From NCBI GenBank assembly GCA_035645275.1, contig DASQMX010000011.1, positions 1-33,388 on the forward strand: a stretch of DNA of 33,388 nucleotides, read 5' to 3'. The position numbers and the translations under genes are program-made. Below the pieces are notes generated by a model. The model saw only the letters and a program-made list of their open reading frames with translations, did not search any database and had not been told where the DNA came from. Of the stretch, positions 7,556 to 15,867 are shown in pieces (position 1 is the stretch's first letter; the number at the start of each line of letters is the position of its first letter). Origin of the DNA: Paranoxybacillus sp035645275. GTDB lineage: Bacteria; Bacillota; Bacilli; Bacillales; Anoxybacillaceae.

Positions 7556-9304
7556 ATGAGCATATTTAAAGATTTAATGTGGTTTTTTAAACAGGAGAAA
7601 AAAGCATATATAACCGGAATATTGTTGCTTATACTTGTGGCATTGTTAGAACTTGTTCCCCCGAAAGTCATTGGAATTGTCATAGATCATATTAAAGAGG
7701 AGACGCTGACAACGGAAATTCTTTGGAAATGGATGTTAATTTTGCTTGCCGTTGCTGTAGCGTTATACCTTTTACGATATGCATGGCGGATATTAATTTT
7801 TGGTTCGGCGGTCAAATTAGCAAGGCAGCTGCGCAATGAATTGTATACCCATTTTACAAAAATGTCCCCGGCGTTTTATCAACGAAAGCGAATCGGCGAT
7901 TTAATGGCGCATGCGACAAACGATTTGCAGGCGGTTCAGCAAACCGCAGGTTTCGGCGTATTAACGCTTGTTGATTCGCTTACATTAGGAAGTTTTGTCC
8001 TTGCGGCGATGGCGCTTACGATTAGCTGGAAATTAACGCTCATTAGCTTAATCCCGATGCCGTTTATGGCCATCGCCACGAAACATTATGGAACGCTGTT
8101 GCACAAACGGTTTTTAAAAGCACAAGAGGCGTTTTCTTCATTAAATGATAAAGTTCAAGAAAGCATTAGCGGTATTAAAGTCATTAAAACGTTCGGTTAT
8201 GAGCGCGATGATATTGAATCGTTTCGCAAACAGTCGGATGAAGTAGTAAAAGAAAATATGGCAGTCGCTCGTATCGACGCTTTATTTGACCCGACGATTT
8301 CGCTTATTGTCGGTTTATCGTTTTTCTTAGCTGTTGTTTTTGGTTCGCAAATGGTACTGGATGGAGAATTGACACTCGGTCAGCTCGTTTCGTTTACAAC
8401 GTATTTAGGAATATTAATATGGCCGATGCTTGCATTTGGCTGGCTCTTTAACATCGTTGAGCGGGGAAGAGCTTCTTATGACCGGATTCGTAGCTTGCTC
8501 GCTGAAAAAGAAGATATTATAGAAAAGACGAATGCGATTCAAATCCCGCCGACCGGGGATATTACTTACGACTTGCGCGAATTTACATACCCAAATGAAA
8601 CAACCCCAGTGCTGAAAAACATTCATTTTACATTGAAACGTGGAGAAACGCTCGGAATTGTTGGAAAAACAGGTGCCGGCAAAACAACATTGTTAAAATT
8701 GCTTATACGCGAATTCGAGCAATATGACGGAAAAATTATCTTCGGTGAACATGAAATTAGTGAGTATTCTCTTCAAGCGCTCCGCTCTTCCATCGGCTAT
8801 GTTCCTCAAGATCATTTTCTCTTTTCTGCGACAGTAAAAGAGAATATTGCCTTTGCTTGTCCAAACGCTTCGGATGAAGACATTATCAAAGCAGCTGAAA
8901 TTGCTAACATTCATGAAGATATTTTCCAATTTACCGATGGCTATGAGACGATTGTTGGTGAAAGGGGAGTCTCGCTTTCCGGAGGACAGAAGCAGCGGAT
9001 TTCCATTGCCCGGGCCTTGTTAATGAATCCGGAAGTACTCATTCTCGATGATTCATTATCAGCCGTAGATGCGAAAACGGAGGAGCGAATTCTTACCGCT
9101 TTAAGGGAAAATCGCGCCGGCAAAACAACCATTATTACATCACATCGTTTAAGTGCGATTCAACATGCTGATCTCATTATCGTTGTTGAAAATGGTGAAA
9201 TTGTTCAAAAAGGAAAACATGAACAACTAGTAAACGAAAAAGGCTGGTACCGCGAAATGTACCGCAGGCAGCAGTTAGAATCATTAGTGGAACATGGAGG
9301 ATAA
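7556..9304 (+). CDS. yheI: ABC exporter half, BmrC/YheI type (degenerate ATP site)
   Basis: 582 aa. Start ATG with GGAGGAAG upstream. Residues 1-310 form a six-helix ABC type 1 exporter domain. The ATPase domain has Walker A at 370-378 (GKTGAGKTT), Q-loop Gln418, signature LSGGQ at 474-478, and Walker B VLILD at 494-498. Asp499 replaces the usual catalytic Glu, as in the YheI/BmrC half of heterodimeric multidrug exporters. The sequence resembles B. subtilis YheI throughout (for example the TNDLQAV and ILILDDSLSAVD-type segments). It would pair with the next gene, 3 bp downstream. Substrates cannot be told from sequence. YfiB- and YknU-type halves are alternatives. Confidence 0.85.
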   Translation: MSIFKDLMWFFKQEKKAYITGILLLILVALLELVPPKVIGIVIDHIKEETLTTEILWKWMLILLAVAVALYLLRYAWRILIFGSAVKLARQLRNELYTHFTKMSPAFYQRKRIGDLMAHATNDLQAVQQTAGFGVLTLVDSLTLGSFVLAAMALTISWKLTLISLIPMPFMAIATKHYGTLLHKRFLKAQEAFSSLNDKVQESISGIKVIKTFGYERDDIESFRKQSDEVVKENMAVARIDALFDPTISLIVGLSFFLAVVFGSQMVLDGELTLGQLVSFTTYLGILIWPMLAFGWLFNIVERGRASYDRIRSLLAEKEDIIEKTNAIQIPPTGDITYDLREFTYPNETTPVLKNIHFTLKRGETLGIVGKTGAGKTTLLKLLIREFEQYDGKIIFGEHEISEYSLQALRSSIGYVPQDHFLFSATVKENIAFACPNASDEDIIKAAEIANIHEDIFQFTDGYETIVGERGVSLSGGQKQRISIARALLMNPEVLILDDSLSAVDAKTEERILTALRENRAGKTTIITSHRLSAIQHADLIIVVENGEIVQKGKHEQLVNEKGWYREMYRRQQLESLVEHGG

Positions 9305-9307
9305 CCG

Positions 9308-11095
9308 ATGACAAAATCATTAAGTCCAAAGGAACAAAGACAAATATTGTGGAGATTATTGTCATATATTCAATCCTATAAAAAAGAAGCCATCACCGCT
9401 TTCATTTTACTCGTTTTAGCGACAATAGCTGAACTTATCGGCCCATATTTAGTAAAAGTATTTATTGATGATTATTTAACGCCAAGAAATTTAGAGGCTC
9501 GGCCGTTAATTTGGTTAGCAGCCATATATCTTGGAATATTAGTAGCCAAAACATTTATCACTTATTTTCAGCTTGTCAAATTTCAAGAGTTGGCGTTAAA
9601 AGTTATTCAAGCGTTACGAATTGATGTTTTTACAAAAGTACAGCAGCTTGGCATGCGCTACTTTGATCAAACACCGGGTGGAAGCATCGTTTCCCGCGTG
9701 ACAAATGATACAGAAGCGATTAAAGATATGTTTGTCAATGTGCTTGCAAGCTTTATACAAAATGGGGTATTTGTTATCGGAATTTTTATTGCCATGTTTT
9801 TATTAAATGTGAAATTAGCCGTTTTCTGTTTATTTATTCTTCCGATTTTACTCCTGATTATGAAAACGTATCGCTATTACAGCTCGATTTTTTATAGAGA
9901 TATGCGCGAACGTTTGAGCCAACTGAATGCTAAATTGAACGAATCGCTGCAAGGAATGGCCATTATTCAAGTGTTTCGCCAAGAAAAGCGCTTGCGCCAA
10001 GAATTTGCTCGTATTAATGAACAACATTATCAAGCGGGAATGAAAAATATTAAAATGGATGGATTGCTGTTGCGGCCTGCCATTGATGTGGTTTATATTT
10101 TATCGATTATCGTTGTATTAAGTTTCTTTGGCATCGATGCGATGGAAAGACCAATCGAAATTGGTGTTTTGTACGCGTTTGTCAACTATTTAGAGCGATT
10201 TTTCGAGCCTGTCAATCAAATGATGATGCGGCTTTCGATGTATCAGCAGGCGATTGTTGCAGGATCGCGCGTTTTTGCTCTCCTTGATCATGAAGAGCTT
10301 GCCCCAGCAGCCATCGGAAATGAAAATCCAATTATTTCCGACGGTACGATTGAATTTAGAAATGTCAGTTTTTCTTATGATGGAAAACGTGATGTGTTAA
10401 AAAATATTTCGTTTACGGCAAAATGCGGGGAAACCGTGGCACTTGTCGGTCATACAGGCAGCGGAAAAAGTTCGATTATCAACTTATTGATGCGTTTTTA
10501 TGAGTTTGATCGCGGGGATATTTTAATCGATGGCATCTCGATTCGCAACTATCAAGACGAAGAACTGCGCCGAAAAATCGGACTTGTGTTGCAAGACCCG
10601 TTCTTATTTTATGGAACGATTAAAGACAACATAAAAATGTATAACGACAACTTAACGGATGACGATGTGATCAAAGCAGCCAAATTTGTGCAGGCAGATT
10701 CGTTTATCGAAAAGCTGCCTAAAAAATATGATGATCAAGTCGTAGAGCGCGGTGCGACATTTTCAAGCGGACAGCGCCAATTAATTGCCTTTGCCCGCAC
10801 GATAGCTCTTAACCCGAAAATATTAGTATTAGACGAAGCGACAGCAAATATTGATACGGAAACGGAAGAAGCGATTCAAGAGGCACTTTCGAGAATGCGA
10901 AAGGGACGGACGACGATTGCCATTGCTCATCGTTTGTCTACGATTCAAGATGCGGACCAAATTTTGGTGCTTCATCGTGGGGAGATTGTTGAGAGAGGAA
11001 ACCATCAAGAACTTCTCGCGAAAAAAGGACTTTACTATAAAATGTATTTACTGCAAAACGGTTTAGTTGAAGAAGTAGAAGATGTGAGAGTATAG
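9308..11095 (+). CDS. yheH: ABC exporter half, BmrD/YheH type (catalytic ATP site)
   Basis: 595 aa. It starts 3 bp after yheI with GGAGG inside the yheI end, so the two are probably translationally coupled. Six membrane helices (about 25-320) precede an ATPase domain with Walker A at 381-389 (GHTGSGKSS), Walker B LVLDE with catalytic Glu510, and a degenerate signature FSSGQ at 485-489. The canonical site of the dimer would use this Walker A/B with the LSGGQ of YheI. The degenerate site would use the YheI Asp499 with this FSSGQ. It lacks the extra-long loop I recall from B. subtilis YheH (about 670 aa), so the substrate cavity may differ. The membrane pair likely expels drugs or other amphiphiles. 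Confidence 0.87.
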   Translation: MTKSLSPKEQRQILWRLLSYIQSYKKEAITAFILLVLATIAELIGPYLVKVFIDDYLTPRNLEARPLIWLAAIYLGILVAKTFITYFQLVKFQELALKVIQALRIDVFTKVQQLGMRYFDQTPGGSIVSRVTNDTEAIKDMFVNVLASFIQNGVFVIGIFIAMFLLNVKLAVFCLFILPILLLIMKTYRYYSSIFYRDMRERLSQLNAKLNESLQGMAIIQVFRQEKRLRQEFARINEQHYQAGMKNIKMDGLLLRPAIDVVYILSIIVVLSFFGIDAMERPIEIGVLYAFVNYLERFFEPVNQMMMRLSMYQQAIVAGSRVFALLDHEELAPAAIGNENPIISDGTIEFRNVSFSYDGKRDVLKNISFTAKCGETVALVGHTGSGKSSIINLLMRFYEFDRGDILIDGISIRNYQDEELRRKIGLVLQDPFLFYGTIKDNIKMYNDNLTDDDVIKAAKFVQADSFIEKLPKKYDDQVVERGATFSSGQRQLIAFARTIALNPKILVLDEATANIDTETEEAIQEALSRMRKGRTTIAIAHRLSTIQDADQILVLHRGEIVERGNHQELLAKKGLYYKMYLLQNGLVEEVEDVRV

Positions 11096-11108
11096 GCATT
11101 CATAAAAA

Positions 11109-11158
11109 AGAAACGCCTCTTTTGGATGTCGCTAGTGTAAGGGGAGGCGTTTTTTTTC
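11109..11158. terminator. bidirectional terminator between yheH and ynzD
   Basis: Arms AAACGCCTC and GAGGCGTTT flank a loop of about 25 bases. T-runs on both strands allow it to stop both converging genes. The loop contains the ynzD stop codon, so the arm at 11141-11152 is also ynzD coding sequence. Confidence 0.75.
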
Positions 11159-11311
11159 TTTGTACATGTATTCATTATATTGATTGAGTAGAGAGTCTAA
11201 TTCTTGGCTTAGTTGAATGGTAAGAGCTGAATTTAAGCCTTTTTTTGCAACCATTTTAATTAGCTCACTACGTTTTTGTTCGATGAGTAGCAAAATTTCT
11301 TGTTTTGACAC
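11132..11311 (-). CDS. ynzD: Spo0E-family aspartyl-phosphate phosphatase (YnzD-like)
   Basis: 59 aa, GTG start at 11311 with AAAGGAT upstream. The protein shows the compact two-helix Spo0E pattern: EILLLIEQKRSELIKM, a turn, then IQLSQELDSLLNQY. The SQELD matches the family's SxxLD catalytic signature. These enzymes strip phosphate from Spo0A-P and delay sporulation. B. subtilis has a Spo0E-like gene, ynzD, next to ccdA in the same setting, and ccdA follows here divergently. The C-terminal tail KEKKRLPLH is encoded within the terminator hairpin. Confidence 0.85.
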   Translation of the reverse strand: MSKQEILLLIEQKRSELIKMVAKKGLNSALTIQLSQELDSLLNQYNEYMYKEKKRLPLH

Positions 11312-11491
11312 GTGAGTAAATCCTTTCTTTTGAAATTATATTGCTATTATATACTAATCTGGTAATAAATTCAAAGATAAATGTACGTTAGGTGTGTTAG
11401 GATGTGCACGTCAAGCATACACTATATAATTGGGATTTAATTTTAACTATAGAAAAAGCTGAAATTAAAACTAGGGTTAATTATGAACAAA

Positions 11492-11511
11492 TTGTGAACT
11501 ATTATTCACTT
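11492..11511. promoter_or_regulatory. candidate Rex operator upstream of ccdA
   Basis: The inverted repeat TTGTGAA-N6-TTCACTT matches the redox repressor Rex site (TTGTGAA-N6-TTCACAA) at all but one half-site base. It ends about 44 bp before the ccdA start. A TAGAAT -10 candidate lies at 11525-11530, so the site would overlap the -35 region. Rex senses NADH/NAD+. Control of ccdA by Rex is inferred, not shown. Confidence 0.5.
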
Positions 11512-11554
11512 CTGTTTTTTTTGCTAGAATAAAAAGGAGAGGAGTGAACAGTGA

Positions 11555-12262
11555 ATGACGGATATTAATATTTTTCTTGCTTTTGGTGCTGGATTTTTGT
11601 CGTTTATTTCTCCATGTTGCTTGCCTTTGTATCCAGCATTTTTGTCGTATATTACAGGTGTATCCGTTGGCGAGTTAAAATCGGAAAATGCGATGCTCCA
11701 AAGACGGAGTTTACTTCATACACTCTTTTTCTTGCTTGGTTTTTCGCTTATTTTTATTTCGATTGGATTCGGCACATCGTTTATCGGGAAGTTTTTTAAT
11801 GACTATCAAGATTTGATTCGCCAAGTCGGTGCCATTCTGATTATCTTTTTTGGTTTTGTCATCATCGGCGTGTTTAAACCGGGCTTTTTAATGCAAGATC
11901 ACCGCTTATCATTCCAAAACCGTCCTGCTGGTTACTTAGGCTCGAGCTTAATCGGTATGGCTTTTGCTGCAGGTTGGACGCCGTGTACAGGACCGATTTT
12001 AGTGTCGGTCATTGCCCTGGCGGCTACGAATCCAAGTTCAGGGGTTTTATATATGACGGCTTATTCGTTAGGGTTTGCGATTCCGTTTTTTGTCTTGTCG
12101 TTTTTTATCGGAAAAATGCAATGGATCCGCAAGCATAATGTTAAAATTATGAAAACTGGCGGTTATGTGATGATTGTTATGGGGATTATTTTATTTTTTG
12201 ATTGGATGACAAAAATTATTGTTTATACTTCCAACCTTTTTGGGGGATTCACCGGGTTTTAA
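11555..12262 (+). CDS. ccdA: cytochrome c biogenesis membrane protein CcdA
   Basis: 235 aa, length typical of Bacillus CcdA. The ATG at 11555 follows GGAGAGGAG. Six hydrophobic helices carry the two conserved cysteine motifs: SPCCLPLYPAFLSY in the first helix and GWTPCTGP in the fourth. CcdA passes electrons from cytoplasmic thioredoxin across the membrane to thiol-disulfide proteins that keep apocytochrome c reduced; in B. subtilis it is also needed for efficient sporulation. It starts the ccdA-yneI-ccdC series seen in B. subtilis. Confidence 0.95.
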   Translation: MTDINIFLAFGAGFLSFISPCCLPLYPAFLSYITGVSVGELKSENAMLQRRSLLHTLFFLLGFSLIFISIGFGTSFIGKFFNDYQDLIRQVGAILIIFFGFVIIGVFKPGFLMQDHRLSFQNRPAGYLGSSLIGMAFAAGWTPCTGPILVSVIALAATNPSSGVLYMTAYSLGFAIPFFVLSFFIGKMQWIRKHNVKIMKTGGYVMIVMGIILFFDWMTKIIVYTSNLFGGFTGF

Positions 12263-12394
12263 CGTCGAAAAAGTGGCATATTTGTCACTGTGTTTATATT
12301 GAAAATATTCTGGTAATTGGTTACATTTTTTTTGAATGCATTTCGAGCCTTTAGGTGAATTAGATTTCAGCGGGAGAAGTAGGGGGAAGAATGA

Positions 12395-12757
12395 ATGGCC
12401 AAAATATTGATTGTTGATGATGCGAAATTTATGAGAATGACATTATCCAATATTTTAAAAAAGGCAAATCATGAGATTGTTGGTGAAGGAGAAAACGGGA
12501 AAGAAGCAGTGGAACTGTACCGGGCGCTTCGGCCGGATGTTGTTACGTTAGATATTACCATGCCGATTATGAATGGACTGGAAGCGGTAAAAGCGATTAA
12601 GCAAGAAGATCCAAATGCGAAAATCATTATTTGCTCAGCGATGGGACAGCAAAAAATGGTTGTTGAGGCGATTGAAGCAGGAGCGTTGGATTTTATCGTG
12701 AAGCCGTTTGACGAACCGCGTGTGATGGAGGCTGTGAATCGTGTGCTGTCATATTAA
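12395..12757 (+). CDS. yneI: CheY-like single-domain response regulator YneI
   Basis: 120 aa receiver domain alone, with all active-site residues: Asp8/Asp9 acid pair, phospho-acceptor Asp53 in VVTLDITMP, Ser81 and Lys103 (VKPF). The ATG at 12395 has AGGGGGAA upstream. It has no output domain, so it must act by protein contact or as a phosphate relay. Its place between ccdA and ccdC is conserved with B. subtilis. Partners and function remain unclear, and no kinase lies nearby. Confidence 0.9.
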   Translation: MAKILIVDDAKFMRMTLSNILKKANHEIVGEGENGKEAVELYRALRPDVVTLDITMPIMNGLEAVKAIKQEDPNAKIIICSAMGQQKMVVEAIEAGALDFIVKPFDEPRVMEAVNRVLSY

Positions 12758-12792
12758 AACATAAGCGAATATGAGGAAAAGGATGGATTACC

Positions 12793-13254
12793 TTGGTTAT
12801 AGCAACATCGATGATCGCTGTCATAATGGCGTTTGTCGTCATGTTTATCCGGATAAAAGCGTCAAAAAAACCGACAAATGCCAAAAAAATTATTTTACCA
12901 CCTATTTTTATGAGCACAGGGGCACTCATGTTTTTACATCCGATGTTTCGTGTTACGACCACAGAGCTGATAGAAGCATTGGTTCTTGGGGGCATTTTTT
13001 CGGTCTTTCTTATTAAAACGTCACGCTTTGAAATCATTAATAATCAGATTTATTTAAAGCGTTCTAAAGCATTTATATTTATTCTGATTGGATTGCTTGT
13101 GATTCGGCTTGCTTTGAAATCATATTTAAGCAACAAGATTGATTACGGTGAACTAAGCGGCATGTTTTGGCTGTTAGCGTTTGGGATGATCGTTCCGTGG
13201 AGAATCGCTATGTATCTATCTTATAGAAAGTTGAAAAAGCAACTCCATCATTGA
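12793..13254 (+). CDS. ccdC: CcdC membrane protein (YneJ)
   Basis: 153 aa, starting at TTG 12793 behind AAAAGGATGG; an in-frame stop at 12772 leaves no better start. Four hydrophobic segments are visible (about 3-20, 41-60, 71-100, 120-140), separated by short basic loops. Gene order and length match B. subtilis CcdC, which is encoded with CcdA but is dispensable for cytochrome c maturation there. It closely follows yneI (35 bp) and is probably cotranscribed, ending at the terminator at 13267. Confidence 0.85.
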   Translation: MVIATSMIAVIMAFVVMFIRIKASKKPTNAKKIILPPIFMSTGALMFLHPMFRVTTTELIEALVLGGIFSVFLIKTSRFEIINNQIYLKRSKAFIFILIGLLVIRLALKSYLSNKIDYGELSGMFWLLAFGMIVPWRIAMYLSYRKLKKQLHH

Positions 13255-13266
13255 GAGAGAAAAGTA

Positions 13267-13303
13267 AAAGGGCAGAGTCCTATTTTTTGGCTCTGCCTTT
13301 TGT
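13267..13303. terminator. bidirectional terminator between ccdC and yneK
   Basis: Stem AAAAGGGCAGAG / CTCTGCCTTTT with a roughly 14-base loop. Its A- and T-rich ends allow it to act on both converging genes. Confidence 0.8.
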
Positions 13304-13318
13304 TATGAGGGAAAGCTG

Positions 13319-13753
13319 TCATTTTTTTTGCAAAAGATGTTCATATGGTGTAATATCAATGTTTTTTTCTTTTAATGCTTTTAATAGAAATTTATGGTCA
13401 CGTTTTGGTGTGGCGATAATATAGCCACGAATCACTAAGTCCTCCGTGATGCGCTCGGCCTTTTCTTTTAGCGCAAGTTCGCCGATTTTTCCGGCAATTT
13501 TTTGTCTGGCGACATCACGGAACAATTCAGGCACTGGTTTCACTAAATCTTCAAGAAGTGCTTTTTCTTTGTCCTGCCATAAATGCCGTGTCTGTTCAAT
13601 ATAATAATCCTGCCAATCAAGTTCTGACTTTCCGTCTTCTTTTGGCAGCCGCTTTAAAAATTTACGAAACATAAAAAATCCGCCAATTGACATCATCGTG
13701 AGCAAAAAAACGACCCAAAACAAAATAAACCAAAGAAACCAACCAGTTAACAT
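13319..13753 (-). CDS. yneK: YneK-like membrane-anchored protein (DUF2621)
   Basis: 144 aa from ATG 13753, chosen because GAGGTGG precedes it; the frame extends 34 codons further upstream without such a site. One N-terminal membrane helix (about 3-27) is followed by a cytoplasmic charged domain containing LDWQDYYIEQTRHLW and a helical end (RDHKFLLKALKEKNIDI). It resembles B. subtilis YneK in length, topology and position between ccdC and cotM. Function is unknown. Confidence 0.75.
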   Translation of the reverse strand: MLTGWFLWFILFWVVFLLTMMSIGGFFMFRKFLKRLPKEDGKSELDWQDYYIEQTRHLWQDKEKALLEDLVKPVPELFRDVARQKIAGKIGELALKEKAERITEDLVIRGYIIATPKRDHKFLLKALKEKNIDITPYEHLLQKK

Positions 13754-14187
13754 CTCTACTCCACCTCTACGAAAACTTCCATAACTATCATTATGGAGGA
13801 AATGGATTTTTTTCGCAACCAATGATGTTTTGTTATAAAGTTTATTCAGCAACAATAAATGTTTTTGATAACATGATCAATACTTATGCTCTCTACGACA
13901 AATAATTAGTAGAGTGTAAAGCCGATAAAAGAGTCAAAATCGCCTAGCCGATAAGACGGAATGTGGCTATTTTTGTTTTATTTGGGATATTTTTTGTAAT
14001 GTTAATATTGTTATAGAAATGTAACACAACTGTAAATAAGTGCGCTCATCCCTTATGTATCAAGGAATTCATGCGTTGCTGACATTGTAAATGGAAATTC
14101 AGACCAGTGATATCCTCTAGTAAACATGTTATCTTGTAGTTGCCATGTTAAACGACGAAGCCAAAAAGCAACTATGAGGAGGACAGC
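13754..14187. other. 434-bp divergent intergenic region with paired GCCGATAA boxes
   Basis: It separates leftward yneK from the rightward wall hydrolase. The only structure seen is the 9-mer AGCCGATAA twice, at 13920-13928 and 13946-13954 (plus strand). GCCGATAW is the -10 box of sigma-D promoters. An ATAA lies 15 bp before the first copy and a TAAA 17 bp before the second, as imperfect -35 matches. Both would transcribe toward 14188. Confidence 0.35.
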
Positions 14188-14829
14188 ATGTTTAAGCGAA
14201 TTTTTATTACACTCGCAGTAGTTTGCTGTATGGTCGTAGCGTTTACATCACCATCAGAAGGACATGCGGCAGCAACGTATACATATTACAAAGTTCAAAA
14301 AGGGGACACATTGTCTTCCATAGCGAAAAAATATAGAACGACGGTGTCGAATTTAAAAGTAATGAATCATAAACGCAATGACAAGCTTATTGTAGGCGAA
14401 AAATTAAAAGTTCCCCAAGTGAAAGCAGCTAAATCGGCTGCAAAGAAATCTGTAACCGCGGAGGAGCGGAAATTGATGGCTCAGCTTGTTCGCGCAGAAA
14501 CAGGTTCTAGTGAGCCATTCGCCGGAAAGGTGGAAGTAGCGTTAGTCGTTCTCAATCGCGTCAAACATCCATCATTTCCAAAAACGATTAAAGGTGTTAT
14601 TTATCAAAAAACGAAATTTGGTTATGCATTTGTACCAGTGAAAACAGGCAAACTAACAAAAGTTCAACCGACGAAACAAGATTATGCAGCTGTAGATCGC
14701 GCAATTGCATTACATCCAAATGATAAGCGTAGATCATTATATTTTTACAATCCGAAAATTACAAAAGACAAATGGATGTTATCAAGACCGGTAACCATTC
14801 GGATTGGTAACCATGTTTTTGCCAAATAA
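14188..14829 (+). CDS. secreted LysM cell wall hydrolase (SleB/CwlJ-type, YkvT-like)
   Basis: 213 aa, ATG with GAGGAGGA upstream. The signal peptide is clear: KR, a hydrophobic core, and a likely cut after GHAAA near residue 29. One LysM module (about 31-75, YYKVQKGDTLSSIAKKY...) binds peptidoglycan. A SleB-type Hydrolase_2 domain fills 93-213, with the catalytic Glu candidate in LVRAETGSSEPFAG and the conserved VALVVLNRVKHPSFP. Related enzymes are lytic transglycosylases that open the spore cortex at germination; B. subtilis YkvT has the same two-domain plan. It is not an exact SleB, which carries a different binding domain. Tandem sigma-D-like boxes upstream hint at vegetative control. Confidence 0.85.
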   Translation: MFKRIFITLAVVCCMVVAFTSPSEGHAAATYTYYKVQKGDTLSSIAKKYRTTVSNLKVMNHKRNDKLIVGEKLKVPQVKAAKSAAKKSVTAEERKLMAQLVRAETGSSEPFAGKVEVALVVLNRVKHPSFPKTIKGVIYQKTKFGYAFVPVKTGKLTKVQPTKQDYAAVDRAIALHPNDKRRSLYFYNPKITKDKWMLSRPVTIRIGNHVFAK

Positions 14830-14882
14830 TAAAAGGCTTTGTGGATGTCAGAAGGAGACTAACATGGCAAAAAGATAAATTC

Positions 14883-14921
14883 AAAAGCACCACGTCTAAA
14901 TGAAAGATGTGGTGCTTTTTT
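14883..14921 (+). terminator. Rho-independent terminator after the wall hydrolase
   Basis: Stem AAAAGCACCAC / GTGGTGCTTTT and a six-T run, 54 bp after the hydrolase stop. Confidence 0.85.
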
Positions 14922-15122
14922 GTAAGTTTAACATGTTCACCGAGAAGTCTCCACCTCTAAACAACGTGTAGACAGGAGAGGTTCATTACGTTTGGGAATT
15001 TTGCGGGAAGAACATTTATTAAAGTATATTTTTATAAACTATAAAAATATTATGTTAACAAAAATAAAGACAGTGCTTTTTATGCACTATTATACTATGC
15101 TCTTCTGCAGGGAAGATTATAT

Positions 15123-15506
15123 TTAGAGCTCTTCATTGCTGACCTGAATGTTTCTATAATTCTCTCCGCGTTCACCGACGGTTACCTTGCTGATGCGAAC
15201 TTCTAGTATTCCTTTTTCAAAATAGGCCTGGACATTTCTATCCGCTAAAGAAAAAGGCAGGCGTACGGTTCTTTCCTTACATGCCTCTTTTTGTTCATAC
15301 GCTTGAATGATAGCCGTGTTATCATGACATTTTACTTGAATTTGATGAATGGCGTAAAGAGGGAGCTCCGCTTCAATGATATAATCTTCTTCTGTTTCAA
15401 AAACATCCACTCGAAACATTGTTTCATCTAAATAATCAGTAAAAGGGTCAGCAAACAAAATTTGTAGCCATTGATCGAATTCATTTAATTCCTTTTTACT
15501 TCCCAT
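15123..15506 (-). CDS. cotM: spore coat protein CotM-like, alpha-crystallin (Hsp20) fold
   Basis: 127 aa, ATG at 15506 with GGAGGGAG upstream. The alpha-crystallin domain spans about 30-120: VDVFETEEDYIIEAELP, a middle strand, then FEKGILEVRISKV. The IxI tail and large oligomer features of true heat-shock Hsp20 are weak. The position immediately downstream of sspP on the same strand matches B. subtilis cotM, a sigma-K/GerE-regulated outer-coat protein. It may share a transcript with sspP or have its own late promoter. The gap of 93 bp shows no obvious terminator. Confidence 0.85.
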   Translation of the reverse strand: MGSKKELNEFDQWLQILFADPFTDYLDETMFRVDVFETEEDYIIEAELPLYAIHQIQVKCHDNTAIIQAYEQKEACKERTVRLPFSLADRNVQAYFEKGILEVRISKVTVGERGENYRNIQVSNEEL

Positions 15507-15599
15507 TGTAAAAACTCCCTCCGCATGAATGAAAAAGATTTGCTGTTAGCTATCATATGTGTAATGTTGTTACATTGTTCGCGGCGGGAGTTTGATTAT

Positions 15600-15746
15600 T
15601 TACATATCGTGGCTAGAATTGTGTTTTTGGCGGGTATGGTTATGGTTTTTCACTTTTTTTGAACCGCTTAACGGCTCAGGCTGCCCGGGATTATCGCCTT
15701 TTGGCGCGTTTTTTCGCATATCCTTGCTCGTGTTTTTGTTTACCAT
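15600..15746 (-). CDS. sspP: small acid-soluble spore protein P
   Basis: 48 aa from ATG 15746, behind GGAGGAGAT. The frame reaches 34 codons further upstream but without a ribosome-binding site. The product MVNKNTSKDMRKNAPK..., with GQPEPLSGSKKVKNHNHTRQKHNSSHDM as its remainder type, is rich in N, H and K and matches the SspP (CotL) family in length. These minor spore proteins are made in the forespore; their exact role is unclear. The neighbours cotM and sspO are the same as in B. subtilis. Confidence 0.93.
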   Translation of the reverse strand: MVNKNTSKDMRKNAPKGDNPGQPEPLSGSKKVKNHNHTRQKHNSSHDM

Positions 15747-15867
15747 AAGACTATCTCCTCCTTCATTTATTAGAATGATGTATTTTAAAGGAATTATTCG
15801 TGTATAAATCCTCCTTTGATTTGAAACGATATAAATGCGACATGCCACGATGAAGGAGTGAACAACT

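Noticed and set aside
11614..11799. Second frame inside ccdA
   Set aside because: Lies wholly within ccdA in another frame, with no independent start signal.
13921..13980. Riboswitch in the yneK-hydrolase gap
   Set aside because: The GCCGATAA repeats first suggested a structured RNA, but no conserved riboswitch core or supporting hairpins could be found. Promoter boxes fit better.
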